Notes: generated by a model not told the origin, from the sequence alone. DNA of 64,000 nucleotides from Marinobacter sediminum (GCF_023657445.1 NZ_JAGTWY010000001.1:3658001-3722000); one strand, 5' to 3'. Numbered from the stretch's first letter, positions 15,997-24,843 are shown. Translations and numbers: made by a program.

Positions 15997-18882
15997 TTAT
16001 GCCGGCATAATCGAACACAGGGTGGCTTTGGTCTCTTGCATTTGCGTGACCGAGTCATACCCGTATGTTTGAACAACGTTAGTGGATTCACCCAGGACAA
16101 TCGGATCGGCGCCCTGAGGGTATTTGTTCCTCAGAGACTTGCCTTCCAGGTGTCCGCCGAAGTGGAACGGCATGAAGGCGACGCCTTCGCCGACGCGTTC
16201 GGTGATCATTGCTTTTACCTTGATGCGACCGCCTTCAGGCCCCGCGACCCAGACGTCCTTGCCGTCACGGATGTTCAGGTTGTTCGCATCGCGCGGATTC
16301 ACCTCGATGAACATCTCCTGCTGCAATTCGGCCAGCCAGGGATTGGAGCGGGTCTCGTCACCACCACCTTCGTATTCGACCAGACGGCCGGAGGTGAGGA
16401 TGATCGGGAACTCCTTGCTGAAGTCGTCTTTCTGGATGGACTTGTACATGGTCGGTACACGCCAGAAGGTCTTATCCTCGTAGGTCGGATAGTCTTCGAC
16501 GAGATCACGCCTATTGGTGTACAGGGGCTCGCGGTGAATGGGCACCGGATCCGGGAAGTTCCAGACCACTGCGCGCGCCTTGGCGTTGCCGAAGGGTGCA
16601 CACTCGTGCTTGATCGCTACTCGCTGAATGCCGCCTGAAAGGTCGGTCTTCCAGTTGGTTTTAGGGCCCGCAACAGCTTCAATGCTGGCACGCTCTTCGG
16701 CGGTCAGATCTTTATCCCAGCCCAGATCCATCAGCATCTGCATGGTGAATTCCGGGTAGCCGTCCTTGATCTCGGAGTTCTTCGAGTAGACACCTTCAGC
16801 CAACAGGTTGTCGCCATCGCGCTCAACACCAAAGCGGGCGCGGAAGGTCAGGCCACCCTCGGAAACCGGCAACGACATGTCGTAGAGGTTCGGTGTTCCG
16901 GGATGGTTCATCTCTGCAGTTCCCCAGGACGGCCATGGCATGCCGTAGATATCACCGTCACAGGGTCCGCCTTTGGCACGCAATGTGGTCCTGTCGAAGT
17001 GATGCTGGTACTTCATGTGCTTTTTCATTCGCTCAGGCGACTGGCCGGTGTAGCCGATCGTCCACATGCCACGATTGAATTCGCGGGTAATGTCCTCGAT
17101 CAGCGGCACGTCACCGTCGATTGAAATGTTCTTGAACATCCGGTCGGTGAAACCGAATTTGTCCGCGAACAGCTTGATGATTTCGTGATCAACCTTGGAG
17201 TCGAATAGCGGCTCAACGACTTTCTCCCGCCACTGCAGCGAACGGTTTGACGCAGTCACCGAACCGTAGGTCTCGAACTGGGTAGTGGTCGGTAGCAGGT
17301 AAGCGCCTTCTTTACGGTCATGCAGCACTGCGGAAACAGTGGGGAAGGGATCCACGACGACCAGCAGGTCGAGCTTCTCCATGGCTTCCTTCATTTCCAG
17401 CATACGGGTCTGGGAGTTGGGCGCGTGGCCCCACAGAACCATGGCGCGGGTGTTATCCGGCTGCTCAAGGTTTTCCTTGGCTTCCAGAACACCGTCAATC
17501 CAGCGCGAGACCGGAATGCCCTTCTCGTTCATCATGGCCTTGGATTTGCCATTTCTGTCGAGGGTGTCAAAACGACCCTTCAGCCAATCCAGGTCCTCTT
17601 CCCATACGCGCGCCCAGTGGGCCCAGGAACCAGCGGCGAGGCCGTAGTATCCCGGCAACGTGTTGGCCAGAACGCCAAGGTCGGTAGCACCCTGAACGTT
17701 GTCGTGACCGCGGAAGATGTTGGTGCCACCACCCGCTGTGCCCATATTGCCCAGAGCCAGCTGAAGAATGCAGTAGGCACGGGTGTTGTTGTTGCCGTTG
17801 GTGTGCTGGGTACCACCCATACACCAGATGACGGTACCGGGACGGTTGTTTGCCAGCGTGCGTGCAACACGCTCGAGCTGGGCGCCCGGAGCGCCGGTGA
17901 CGCGCTCGACTTCTTCAGGAGTCCAGCGTTTCACTTCTTCACGGATCTGGTCCATGCCCCAGACGCGGGTGCGGATGAACTCCTTGTCTTCCCATTTGTT
18001 CTCGAAGATATGCCAGAGGATGCCCCAGACCAGGGCAACGTCTGAACCCGGGCGGAAACGAACAAACTCATCAGCATGAGCGGCAGTGCGGGTGAAACGT
18101 GGATCACACACGATGAGAGGCGCGTTGTTTTCTTCCTTGGCCTTCAGAATGTGTAGCAGCGACACCGGGTGGGCTTCGGCGGGGTTGCCCCCGATCAGGA
18201 AGATCGCCTTGGATTTGTGAATGTCGTTGTACGAGTTGGTCATGGCGCCGTAGCCCCAGGTGTTCGCTACGCCGGCCACCGTGGTGGAGTGGCAGATACG
18301 GGCCTGGTGATCAACATTGTTGGTGCCCCAGTAGGCAGCAAACTTTCTGAACAGGTACGCCTGTTCATTGTTGTGTTTGGCGCTTCCCAGCCAATAGACT
18401 GAATCGGGTCCGCTTTCTTTGCGGATCTGCAACATTTTGTCGCCGATTTCGTTGATCGCCGTGTCCCAGGAAATCTTCTGCCACTCGCCGTTAACCATCT
18501 TCATCGGAGTCTTCAGGCGGCGTTCGCCGTGCGCATGCTCACGCACAGAAGCACCTTTGGCACAGTGGGCGCCGAGATTGAAAGGACTGTCCCACCCGGG
18601 CTCCTGGCCCGTCCATACACCGTTCTGAACTTCGGCTTCGACCGTACAGCCGACCGAGCAGTGGGTGCATACCGATTTTTTGATTTCGACTTTGCCACCT
18701 TCGGATGAAGGAGTAGCTGCCTGTACGCGATTGGATGTCAGCGATAGTGCCGCGAGGCCGCCCACTGTAACACCTGAAGCCGCCAGAAATCCGCGACGGT
18801 CCATGGTTTTAGCAGCGAGGGAGGAAAGCAAAGAACCTGCACGGGAGCCTTTCGCTACCCCGTTGGTTTTCTTTCTTAACAT
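15997..18882 (-). CDS. Formate dehydrogenase catalytic (alpha) subunit, Mo/W-bisMGD, cysteine type
   Basis: Molybdopterin oxidoreductase of 961 residues oxidising formate to CO2. The ATG at 18882 (AGAGG upstream) is chosen over a longer start. A Tat signal (DRRGFLAASG around residue 29) directs it to the periplasm. The [4Fe-4S] motif uses Cys72, Cys75, Cys79 and Cys107. The metal ligand is Cys197 in ARICHSTTVAG, so no selenocysteine or SECIS is required. Downstream are MGD-binding blocks (FLIGGNPAEAHP, WCMGGTQHTNGNNN) and a C-terminal domain starting near FPIILTSGRLVEYEGG. Mo versus W cannot be decided from sequence, but a tungstate importer is nearby. Confidence 0.95.
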   Translation of the reverse strand: MLRKKTNGVAKGSRAGSLLSSLAAKTMDRRGFLAASGVTVGGLAALSLTSNRVQAATPSSEGGKVEIKKSVCTHCSVGCTVEAEVQNGVWTGQEPGWDSPFNLGAHCAKGASVREHAHGERRLKTPMKMVNGEWQKISWDTAINEIGDKMLQIRKESGPDSVYWLGSAKHNNEQAYLFRKFAAYWGTNNVDHQARICHSTTVAGVANTWGYGAMTNSYNDIHKSKAIFLIGGNPAEAHPVSLLHILKAKEENNAPLIVCDPRFTRTAAHADEFVRFRPGSDVALVWGILWHIFENKWEDKEFIRTRVWGMDQIREEVKRWTPEEVERVTGAPGAQLERVARTLANNRPGTVIWCMGGTQHTNGNNNTRAYCILQLALGNMGTAGGGTNIFRGHDNVQGATDLGVLANTLPGYYGLAAGSWAHWARVWEEDLDWLKGRFDTLDRNGKSKAMMNEKGIPVSRWIDGVLEAKENLEQPDNTRAMVLWGHAPNSQTRMLEMKEAMEKLDLLVVVDPFPTVSAVLHDRKEGAYLLPTTTQFETYGSVTASNRSLQWREKVVEPLFDSKVDHEIIKLFADKFGFTDRMFKNISIDGDVPLIEDITREFNRGMWTIGYTGQSPERMKKHMKYQHHFDRTTLRAKGGPCDGDIYGMPWPSWGTAEMNHPGTPNLYDMSLPVSEGGLTFRARFGVERDGDNLLAEGVYSKNSEIKDGYPEFTMQMLMDLGWDKDLTAEERASIEAVAGPKTNWKTDLSGGIQRVAIKHECAPFGNAKARAVVWNFPDPVPIHREPLYTNRRDLVEDYPTYEDKTFWRVPTMYKSIQKDDFSKEFPIILTSGRLVEYEGGGDETRSNPWLAELQQEMFIEVNPRDANNLNIRDGKDVWVAGPEGGRIKVKAMITERVGEGVAFMPFHFGGHLEGKSLRNKYPQGADPIVLGESTNVVQTYGYDSVTQMQETKATLCSIMPA

Positions 18883-18970
18883 TTTGAATACCTCTCTCTT
18901 TTCTTGTTCTCGTTTTGTCGGAACCGCGGCCATCCAAGAGCATCACGCAATCCTGAATAGCAACCAGTCC

Positions 18971-19159
18971 CTAGAAGCGAGCCGATTCCAGATACTTGCG
19001 CGTGTGTTCTGTGTCACGCATGCCGCGGCTTTTTTTCGGGGTGTCTGTTACCACCTCTGCTGCGGCATTTGGTGCAACGGTCATGGCGATTGCAGCCGGA
19101 CCTGCAGCTGCTGCCAGCCGCAAGAAACGACGACGGCTTTCAGCCTTCGGATTGTCCAT
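18971..19159 (-). CDS. Formate dehydrogenase region Tat-target mini-protein (TIGR02811 type)
   Basis: Protein of 62 residues that is mostly a Tat signal: ESRRRFLRLAAAAGPAAIAM, followed by a short polar tail ending SRGMRDTEHTRKYLESARF. ATG at 19159 with GAGGAG upstream. Short Tat-targeted proteins with this TEHTRKYYxxAR-like tail occur next to periplasmic FDH genes; the role is unknown (chaperone decoy, or a small subunit exported with FdhA are guesses). It lies between the TorD-like chaperone gene and fdhA. Confidence 0.85.
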   Translation of the reverse strand: MDNPKAESRRRFLRLAAAAGPAAIAMTVAPNAAAEVVTDTPKKSRGMRDTEHTRKYLESARF

Positions 19160-19199
19160 GGGACTCCTCCACCTTGTTATGGGATCGGGTCGATCCCGG

Positions 19200-19811
19200 T
19201 TACTGAATCGCAAATGCTTCGGCTTCAATGGCCATGAAGGTTTTCCCGAGGGAACCTACCGGGGCATAGAAGACCGCCGATTGCGCCTTCTCCAAATCGC
19301 TGAAAAACAGTTCCGCCCACTTCTTGATGTGAGCGTCAAAAAAAGCTTTCTGAGAGGCTACGTCGCTGTCGCAGGAAAATTCTCCGGTGATGATGCCCGC
19401 CATAATCTCGCACAGCGTACCGACGTGATCTTCCGGCTGCTTGACGTCCTCGTTGGCTGCAATGCCACGCTTCATCAGGTCGGTTCTCAATTCGGCCAGG
19501 GGCTTCTCGTTCAGAAATCCGGTCAGGTAGTAGCTGGCATAGGGCAGGAGTTCGCCTCGGCCCAGGCCAATGAAAAGGTTGTGGTATTCGCGCTCGGCGT
19601 TCTCAGGTGAGGTTCGCGCTGCAAGCGCGGCAAGCTGCTTTGAAGTTGAGCCCAGGGACGAGTCATCACCCTGTAACGCGGCAAGGCCAGATAAAAGTTC
19701 AGACGAAGGCGGGGAGCCAAGCAAAGCGCCCAGTAACTGATAAATCTGGGCCCGGGCACGATCCTCTTCGGTGATCGATTTCGGGCACTGAACTTCCGCA
19801 GTGTTGGACAA
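19200..19811 (-). CDS. TorD/DmsD-family redox-enzyme maturation chaperone
   Basis: All-helical chaperone of 203 residues. EREYHNLFIGLGRGELLPYA and SYYLTGFL form the family signature (E-x-x-x-LF-G...LLPY-S-Y). Such proteins bind Tat signal peptides and the apoenzyme of molybdoenzymes until cofactor is inserted. Operon position directly upstream of the Tat mini-protein and fdhA indicates FdhA as client. ATG start; the product begins with a variable polar segment. Confidence 0.88.
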   Translation of the reverse strand: MSNTAEVQCPKSITEEDRARAQIYQLLGALLGSPPSSELLSGLAALQGDDSSLGSTSKQLAALAARTSPENAEREYHNLFIGLGRGELLPYASYYLTGFLNEKPLAELRTDLMKRGIAANEDVKQPEDHVGTLCEIMAGIITGEFSCDSDVASQKAFFDAHIKKWAELFFSDLEKAQSAVFYAPVGSLGKTFMAIEAEAFAIQ

Positions 19812-19905
19812 TGTGCTGTTCCTGATTTTGTTTTAGTTTCTTGTGATTTATAAATATATAGTCGATGCTTTGCTTGGGAGCAATTCGACGTCTGATCATT
19901 AACCT

Positions 19906-20571
19906 TCAACCTTCGAACTGCATCCTCGGGCGAAATCGCGGAGCCGGAGGTTCAGCCTCGGCTTGAGCCACCTTGGGTTGTGTATGAGTCTCTGGCTTGC
20001 TTACGTCCTCAGCCACCTCTTTGCTCTCCGCTTCTGCATCCTCTTCTGTTTCGACGCTCTGGTCGGGAGCTTCAGGCTGCTTTGGTTGAGACAGCCTGAC
20101 GGTATCATCAGTTGACTCCGCCTCCAGCTCTTGTTCCCGGCGCTCTCTTGCGCGCTTTTCTGGGTCAAGGAAGCCCCCTTTGCCTACCTTATAAGCCGTT
20201 TTTACCCCACCAATGGGCGTCGTGACCTTTGAAAAATCTTCATCGTATTCATTGAGCCCGTCTAACACCCCAAATATCGGATTGGACCGCCACAGCGAAC
20301 GAAGGGCTTTGCGCCGTAGAAACTCCGGAATCTCTTTGCGTAGAAAACCCGTGATGTCGGTACCCTGTTCCAGGGTATCCGGGTCGGGGAGGTTGTACTT
20401 GGCGAGAATCTCCTGCTCTGGCAGGTTCTGATTGACAGCCAGCTCCTGCTCAGTGGCACTGGCTTCGGGGGCAGTTTCGACGGGCTGCGCCGGAGCTTGG
20501 GGCGTTGGCTGGGCGTCTTGTGAGGTCTCGGCCTTCTTTCTTGCCCAGCGCTGCAAACGTGATTCAGTCAT
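19906..20571 (-). CDS. DUF3306 domain protein, fdh operon
   Basis: Protein of 221 residues of unknown function. The conserved part is N-terminal and central: SRLQRWARKKAE at the start and YNLPDPDTLEQGTDITGFL followed by SLWRSNPIFGVLDGLNEYDE, a layout recalled for DUF3306. The C-terminal half is low-complexity and rich in Glu, Ala and Pro, ending PRFRPRMQFEG. ATG at 20571 shares one base with the stop of the DUF3305 gene (TGATG). The constant association with FDH operons suggests a maturation or assembly role. No cofactor motif is visible. Confidence 0.8.
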   Translation of the reverse strand: MTESRLQRWARKKAETSQDAQPTPQAPAQPVETAPEASATEQELAVNQNLPEQEILAKYNLPDPDTLEQGTDITGFLRKEIPEFLRRKALRSLWRSNPIFGVLDGLNEYDEDFSKVTTPIGGVKTAYKVGKGGFLDPEKRARERREQELEAESTDDTVRLSQPKQPEAPDQSVETEEDAEAESKEVAEDVSKPETHTQPKVAQAEAEPPAPRFRPRMQFEG

Positions 20572-21146
20572 CAATGCACCCCTGGCTTTCTGCTGTTGGC
20601 GGGAGGGCGAAAGACATCGCTCACCTGTCGTATGCGAGGATCGCCTTTTCCGCCTTCAATGCCCTCAATGTCGTTCTTTCGGCGGCGCTTCTTAAAGGGC
20701 TCTTCAATATAATGCATGTCGACAAATTCTTTAATCCAGGCCGCTAGTGTTTCGGGGATAGGTACGGCCTCAACAATGTTTTCGCCGCTGTCCAGTGCAT
20801 CCTGCGCCTCGTAGGCGCTGGCCGTAATCGCGCTTAGCACCCAGCCTGAAGGAGATGTGTTCGCCTCGTCCTGGTCAAGGATGACCCAGACTGAAGGAAC
20901 GGTAAGATTGAGAGAAACCAGATAGGCTTCGACATCGGCGCGGAAAAGTTCCATGGTCACGGTACCGGCGTGGTAGTCAACCACGTCGCCCTCACGAACC
21001 AGTTCTTTCCAGAAGGCGTCAGGTGCGCCGGGGATGATTGCGACCGGTTTCCAGACGTGCTTTGCCCACCGGGTCGCCCCTGGCTTTCTGCGTACGACAG
21101 CGCCCACCTGTAATTCTCGTTTCCAGCTTTCTGTGCGACGGCTCAT
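20571..21146 (-). CDS. DUF3305 domain protein, first gene of the fdh operon
   Basis: Protein of 191 residues beginning MSRRTESWKRELQVGAVVRR and continuing with a basic, Trp-rich segment (WAKHVWKPVAIIPGAPD). The centre contains beta-strand-like segments (VVDYHAGTVTMELFRADVEA), the C-terminus EEPFKKRRRK plus a basic tail. The start at 21146 is chosen over 21152 by AAGAGA spacing; the frame continues further up without support. Matches the recalled DUF3305 family, found with DUF3306 in FDH clusters. Function unknown; soluble, cytoplasmic. Confidence 0.8.
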   Translation of the reverse strand: MSRRTESWKRELQVGAVVRRKPGATRWAKHVWKPVAIIPGAPDAFWKELVREGDVVDYHAGTVTMELFRADVEAYLVSLNLTVPSVWVILDQDEANTSPSGWVLSAITASAYEAQDALDSGENIVEAVPIPETLAAWIKEFVDMHYIEEPFKKRRRKNDIEGIEGGKGDPRIRQVSDVFRPPANSRKPGVH

Positions 21147-21191
21147 ACACATTCTCTTTTTATTGTTTCTTGAAGCTAGCAGGGCTCCGGG

Positions 21192-21271
21192 AATTATCCA
21201 ATTATCCAATTGTCCAACGACGAACGGCTGTGGCATGCTCGATGAACGGCTACACCGGTTTATACGTATAA
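21192..21271. promoter_or_regulatory. Divergent fdh control region with tandem repeats and a palindrome
   Basis: The 151 bases between the divergent DUF3305 and polyferredoxin genes hold three ordered elements. Three head-to-tail eight-base repeats (AATTATCC, AATTATCC, AATTGTCC) occupy 21192-21215. GAACGGCT occurs twice, at 21222 and 21244, 22 bases apart. A perfect 12-base palindrome TTATACGTATAA lies at 21260-21271. Such spacing is typical of regulator sites controlling both operons; the regulator is unknown. Confidence 0.6.
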
Positions 21272-21297
21272 GAACAACTAAAAGAGTCAAAGTTCCG

Positions 21298-23277
21298 ATG
21301 CCCGCAAATAAGACTTTATTACTGTGCTCGTGTGACAAAACACAGGCCCTCGACCCCGAGTCACTCCAGGCTGCCGCAGCGGCCGATCAGGTGTTCGCGG
21401 TTGACGAGCTGTGTGTCAAAGATATTCAAAAGGCCGCCGAGCATCTGGGCGGAGACGGCGAAGTGCTTATTGCCTGTGGTCAGCAGGCAGCCCTGTTTGA
21501 AAGGCTGGGCGAGGAAATTCAGGCGGAAATTCATCACTCCGCGCCTTTGAGCACGATCGACATTCGAGATCGCGCCGGCTGGAGTTCGCCCAATGCCGAC
21601 CCCAGACGTTTGAATGGAAAGCAGGCCGCTTTGCTGGCTGCCGCCCAGTTGCCAGCGCCCATGGCTCCGGCGAAAACCATCCAGTCCGACGGTGTGTGCT
21701 GTATTGTCGGGCCCACTGAGCAGGCCATTCGAATGGCCGAGCTGGTGCAGGACGAGCTCGGCGTCACCTGTATTGTGAATGATGCTGGTCCGATACAGCT
21801 GCCATCCGCCGCTTATGACGTGGCCAAAGGGCAGCTGACGGGAGCCTATGGCGCGTTGGGCAATTTCAAACTGGAATTTGTGCACTTACAAACCCTGCAT
21901 CCGGCAGGGCGCGGTGAACTCGGTTATGGTGAAGCAAAGCCCACCGCTCGCAGTGAGTGTGACGTGTTTATCGACCTTCGAGGCGGCGCCCCTGCGTTTC
22001 CCAGTCACGAGAAGCGCAACGGGTATTTCTGGGCCGACCCAAAAAAGGCCGGCGAGCTGGAGCGTATTGCCCTGACTGCCCGGGAACGGGTGGGTGAATT
22101 CGAGAAAACCGTGTATTTCAGGTTGGAAGAATCCCTGTGTGCGCATTCCCGCGCAAACAAACCCGGGTGTACCCGCTGCCTGGATGTCTGTCCCACCGAG
22201 GCCATTTTTTCCGCGGGGGACCACATCCAGATCGATTCGGATATTTGCGCCGGCTGCGGCTCCTGTGCCGCGGTCTGTCCTACTTCTGCCGTGACCATGA
22301 ACGAAACTCCGTTCGAGGCGCTGACCAAGGCCGTGGAAGTCATGGCAAAGGTCTATCGCGAGCATACCCACGAATCCCCGCGTTTGGTTTTTCACACCCT
22401 GGGCGCTGGTACTGAAGCTATTGCCAACCTGGCCCGCTACGACGATGGCCTGGCAGACGATCTGATTCCGATGGCTCTGGAGCACGTAGACCGGATTGGT
22501 CACGCCGAAATAATGGCAGCGTTCGGTGCAGGCTACGCCGAGGTTCTGATCCTTGCGGACAACGAGATAGACCGCCGGGCGGTGGCTGCGGAAGTTGAGC
22601 TGGCCCAGGCCATGCTCAGAGGTACCCACAATTCGCCGAGCCGGGTGCGGGTTATCAACGCCATCGAACTCTGCGACGCGGGCGACAACGCCGGGCGAGT
22701 GAGTGAGCCGGTTTTGCTGGTCGGTGGGCGCAGGGACATCACACGGGTTACCGTTGCCGCTATGTCGGACAAGATCGAAGAGCCGATTCCGCTGCCGGTG
22801 GGTGCTCCTTACGGTGCGATAGAGATTGATTCCGATAAATGCACGCTCTGTCTGGCCTGCGTGTCGCTCTGTCCCACCGGTGCCCTGAGCGACCACCCGG
22901 ACCGACCGGAGGTTCAGTTCACGGAAAATGCTTGCGTTCAGTGCGGCGTGTGCGAAAGCACATGCCCTGAAACCGCGATTACGCTGAAACCGCAATTAGA
23001 CCTTTCGAAAGATGCGCTGAGCCCTCGTGCATTGCATGGGGAAGATCCCTTTGAATGCATTCAGTGTGGCAGGCCCTTTGGAGTTGCCAGCACCATTAAC
23101 CGCATCGTTGAAAAATTGGAAAACCAGCACTGGATGTACAAGAACTCTGATAATGTTCAGTTGATCAAAATGTGTGATGACTGTCGCGTCAAAGCGCAGT
23201 ACCACGGTGACAACGCACCGATGGCCGCCGGCCAACGTCCACGAGTTCGTACCAGTGACGATTATCTCGACAGCTAA
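21298..23277 (+). CDS. Four-cluster [4Fe-4S] polyferredoxin-like protein of the fdh region
   Basis: Cytoplasmic protein of 659 residues. It starts MPANKTLLLCSCDKTQALD. Cluster motifs: CTRCLDVCP with a distant first Cys (nine residues before), CAGCGSCAAVCP, then CTLCLACVSLCP and CVQCGVCESTCP, so four [4Fe-4S] sites in two pairs. The C-terminus has CIQCGRPFG and CDDC, a possible zinc site. The part between the two ferredoxin pairs (AGYAEVLILADNEIDRRAV) resembles HdrA/MvhD-type subunits. Start: ATG 21298, weak AAGAG. It heads the forward operon opposite the fdh operon, suggesting electron transfer or cluster/cofactor maturation for FDH. No signal peptide. Confidence 0.85.
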   Translation: MPANKTLLLCSCDKTQALDPESLQAAAAADQVFAVDELCVKDIQKAAEHLGGDGEVLIACGQQAALFERLGEEIQAEIHHSAPLSTIDIRDRAGWSSPNADPRRLNGKQAALLAAAQLPAPMAPAKTIQSDGVCCIVGPTEQAIRMAELVQDELGVTCIVNDAGPIQLPSAAYDVAKGQLTGAYGALGNFKLEFVHLQTLHPAGRGELGYGEAKPTARSECDVFIDLRGGAPAFPSHEKRNGYFWADPKKAGELERIALTARERVGEFEKTVYFRLEESLCAHSRANKPGCTRCLDVCPTEAIFSAGDHIQIDSDICAGCGSCAAVCPTSAVTMNETPFEALTKAVEVMAKVYREHTHESPRLVFHTLGAGTEAIANLARYDDGLADDLIPMALEHVDRIGHAEIMAAFGAGYAEVLILADNEIDRRAVAAEVELAQAMLRGTHNSPSRVRVINAIELCDAGDNAGRVSEPVLLVGGRRDITRVTVAAMSDKIEEPIPLPVGAPYGAIEIDSDKCTLCLACVSLCPTGALSDHPDRPEVQFTENACVQCGVCESTCPETAITLKPQLDLSKDALSPRALHGEDPFECIQCGRPFGVASTINRIVEKLENQHWMYKNSDNVQLIKMCDDCRVKAQYHGDNAPMAAGQRPRVRTSDDYLDS

Positions 23278-23296
23278 TAACAAAACAGGACACAGC

Positions 23297-24142
23297 ATGG
23301 TTGAATACGTTGATGCCGGGAAAGCCAATCTGATTGGCACAGATGCGCCCCGGCCCCAGGACAAGAATCCAAGAGGCATTGATAGAATCATAGCCATCGC
23401 CTCTGGCAAAGGAGGGGTGGGCAAATCGACCGTTGCGTCCAACCTGGCTGTCGCGTTGGCTTCGAAGGGCCTGAAAGTCGGTCTTCTGGACGCCGACGTC
23501 TACGGCCCCAGCCAGCCGCGTATGCTAGGTGTGTCCGGCCGTCCGTCCAGCCCGGATGGCAGCACTATCCTGCCCTTGCGAAACCACGGTGTTACGTTGA
23601 TGTCGCTGGGCCTGATGGCCCCGGACGGCGAGGCCATTGTCTGGCGCGGTCCGATGCTGATGGGAGCCCTGGAGCAGATGATGAATCAGGTGGACTGGGG
23701 TAGGCTGGATGTGCTTCTGGTGGACCTTCCTCCCGGCACAGGTGATGTCCAGATGACCCTCAGTCAGAAATTCTTTGTAGCGGGTGCGGTTATCGTTTCG
23801 ACGCCTCAGGACATTGCCCTGATGGACGCGCGCAAAGGCATCGATATGTTCAACCGGATGGAAGTGCCGCTGTTCGGCGTCATTGAGAACATGGCCTCGT
23901 TTGTCTGCGACGGTTGTGGTAAAGAGCACCATCCATTTGGGTCCGGCGGCGCGCGGGCTGAAGCCGAAAAGATTGGAGCGCCCTTTTTGGGAGAGATTCC
24001 GTTGGATCTTGATATTCGTATCGGTTCAGACGGTGGCGTACCGATTGTGGTATCGAAACCGGAAAGCCCGCAGGCACAAGCTTTCCAGCGTATTGCCGAT
24101 GAAATTGTTGCTTCTGATGTTTATGCAAAGGCAATCCAATGA
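23297..24142 (+). CDS. Mrp/NBP35-family (ApbC) Fe-S cluster carrier ATPase
   Basis: P-loop ATPase of 281 residues that carries and transfers [4Fe-4S] clusters. The deviant Walker A ASGKGGVGKSTVASNLAVAL contains both lysines typical of the MinD/Mrp group; LLDADVYGPSQPRMLG and LLVDLPPGTGDVQMTL follow. The CxxC of the family is present as CDGCG. The N-terminal MIP18-like extension of housekeeping Mrp is missing, so it looks like a dedicated copy. Start ATG 23297 (AGGA upstream). Stop overlaps the next gene by four bases. Confidence 0.92.
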   Translation: MVEYVDAGKANLIGTDAPRPQDKNPRGIDRIIAIASGKGGVGKSTVASNLAVALASKGLKVGLLDADVYGPSQPRMLGVSGRPSSPDGSTILPLRNHGVTLMSLGLMAPDGEAIVWRGPMLMGALEQMMNQVDWGRLDVLLVDLPPGTGDVQMTLSQKFFVAGAVIVSTPQDIALMDARKGIDMFNRMEVPLFGVIENMASFVCDGCGKEHHPFGSGGARAEAEKIGAPFLGEIPLDLDIRIGSDGGVPIVVSKPESPQAQAFQRIADEIVASDVYAKAIQ

Positions 24143-24843
24143 TCGATTCACCTCAGTTCCCTCCGCTATTATCGGGAGAAGTGGTGCCCAGCAATATGGA
24201 CCCTTTTGAAAAAGCGGTCAGCCGCGCCATCGCCGGAGTGGATTCAGGCACGGTTTTTTATTCCGAGGCGGGCGATATGCTGCGGGCGGCGCTGGTTCTG
24301 GCTCCTGAAACACCGTTAGAGGAAGCCATCCAGGCGGTCTATGCGGCGCAGATCGGCCTTGCCGAAAGCCTGGGGGCACTGGCACCTCCGGAAGTCCCCG
24401 TGCATTTCCAGTGGCCGGACCGTATCAAGGTCAATGGCGCTGTCTGCGGCTCGGTCCGGTTTGCGGCTGATGTATCAGACCCCAGTGCGGAGCCGAACTG
24501 GTTGGTTATGGGCATTGAAGTGCCGTTTATTCCCCAGAGCGACGAGCCGGGTACCAATCCGAATGACACCTGTTTGTTGGAAGAGGGCTGCAGCGACATT
24601 GTACCCATGGCATTGCTGGAAAGCTGGTCCAAGCATACTCTGTTATGGCTGACCTACTTTCTGGACGAGGGTTTTGAGCGCCTGCATAAAGAGTGGCGGC
24701 CGCGCTGCGATACGCTGGGTGAAACAGTCGAAAGACCCAGGCCGGGCGTTTTCGTCGGTCTGGACGAAAAGGGCCGGATGCTATTGCGTGACGGCGCAAT
24801 GACCGAGACCATCAGCCTGATTCAATTCGCGGAGCACGTATGA
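24139..24843 (+). CDS. Biotin/lipoate protein ligase-fold protein (DUF4444-type), fdh-linked
   Basis: Protein of 234 residues. Residues about 25-180 look like the BirA/LplA catalytic fold: DMLRAALVLAP, then HFQWPDRIKVNGAVCGSVRF, comparable to the WPND...KxxGIL core of BirA, and WLVMGIEVPF. In BirA the lysine before x-x-GIL is catalytic; here that segment reads AVCGSV, and the GRGRxGR loop is not seen. A C-terminal domain of about 50 residues (GVFVGLDEKGRMLLRDG) resembles DUF4444. It may bind rather than transfer a ligand; function unknown. ATGA overlaps on both sides couple it to the ApbC-like and DUF6505-like genes. Confidence 0.75.
   Translation: MIDSPQFPPLLSGEVVPSNMDPFEKAVSRAIAGVDSGTVFYSEAGDMLRAALVLAPETPLEEAIQAVYAAQIGLAESLGALAPPEVPVHFQWPDRIKVNGAVCGSVRFAADVSDPSAEPNWLVMGIEVPFIPQSDEPGTNPNDTCLLEEGCSDIVPMALLESWSKHTLLWLTYFLDEGFERLHKEWRPRCDTLGETVERPRPGVFVGLDEKGRMLLRDGAMTETISLIQFAEHV

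Noticed and set aside
15997..18882. Possible selenocysteine (in-frame TGA) FDH
   Set aside because: The catalytic position is an ordinary Cys codon (Cys197) and the frame has no internal TGA, so no SECIS is needed.
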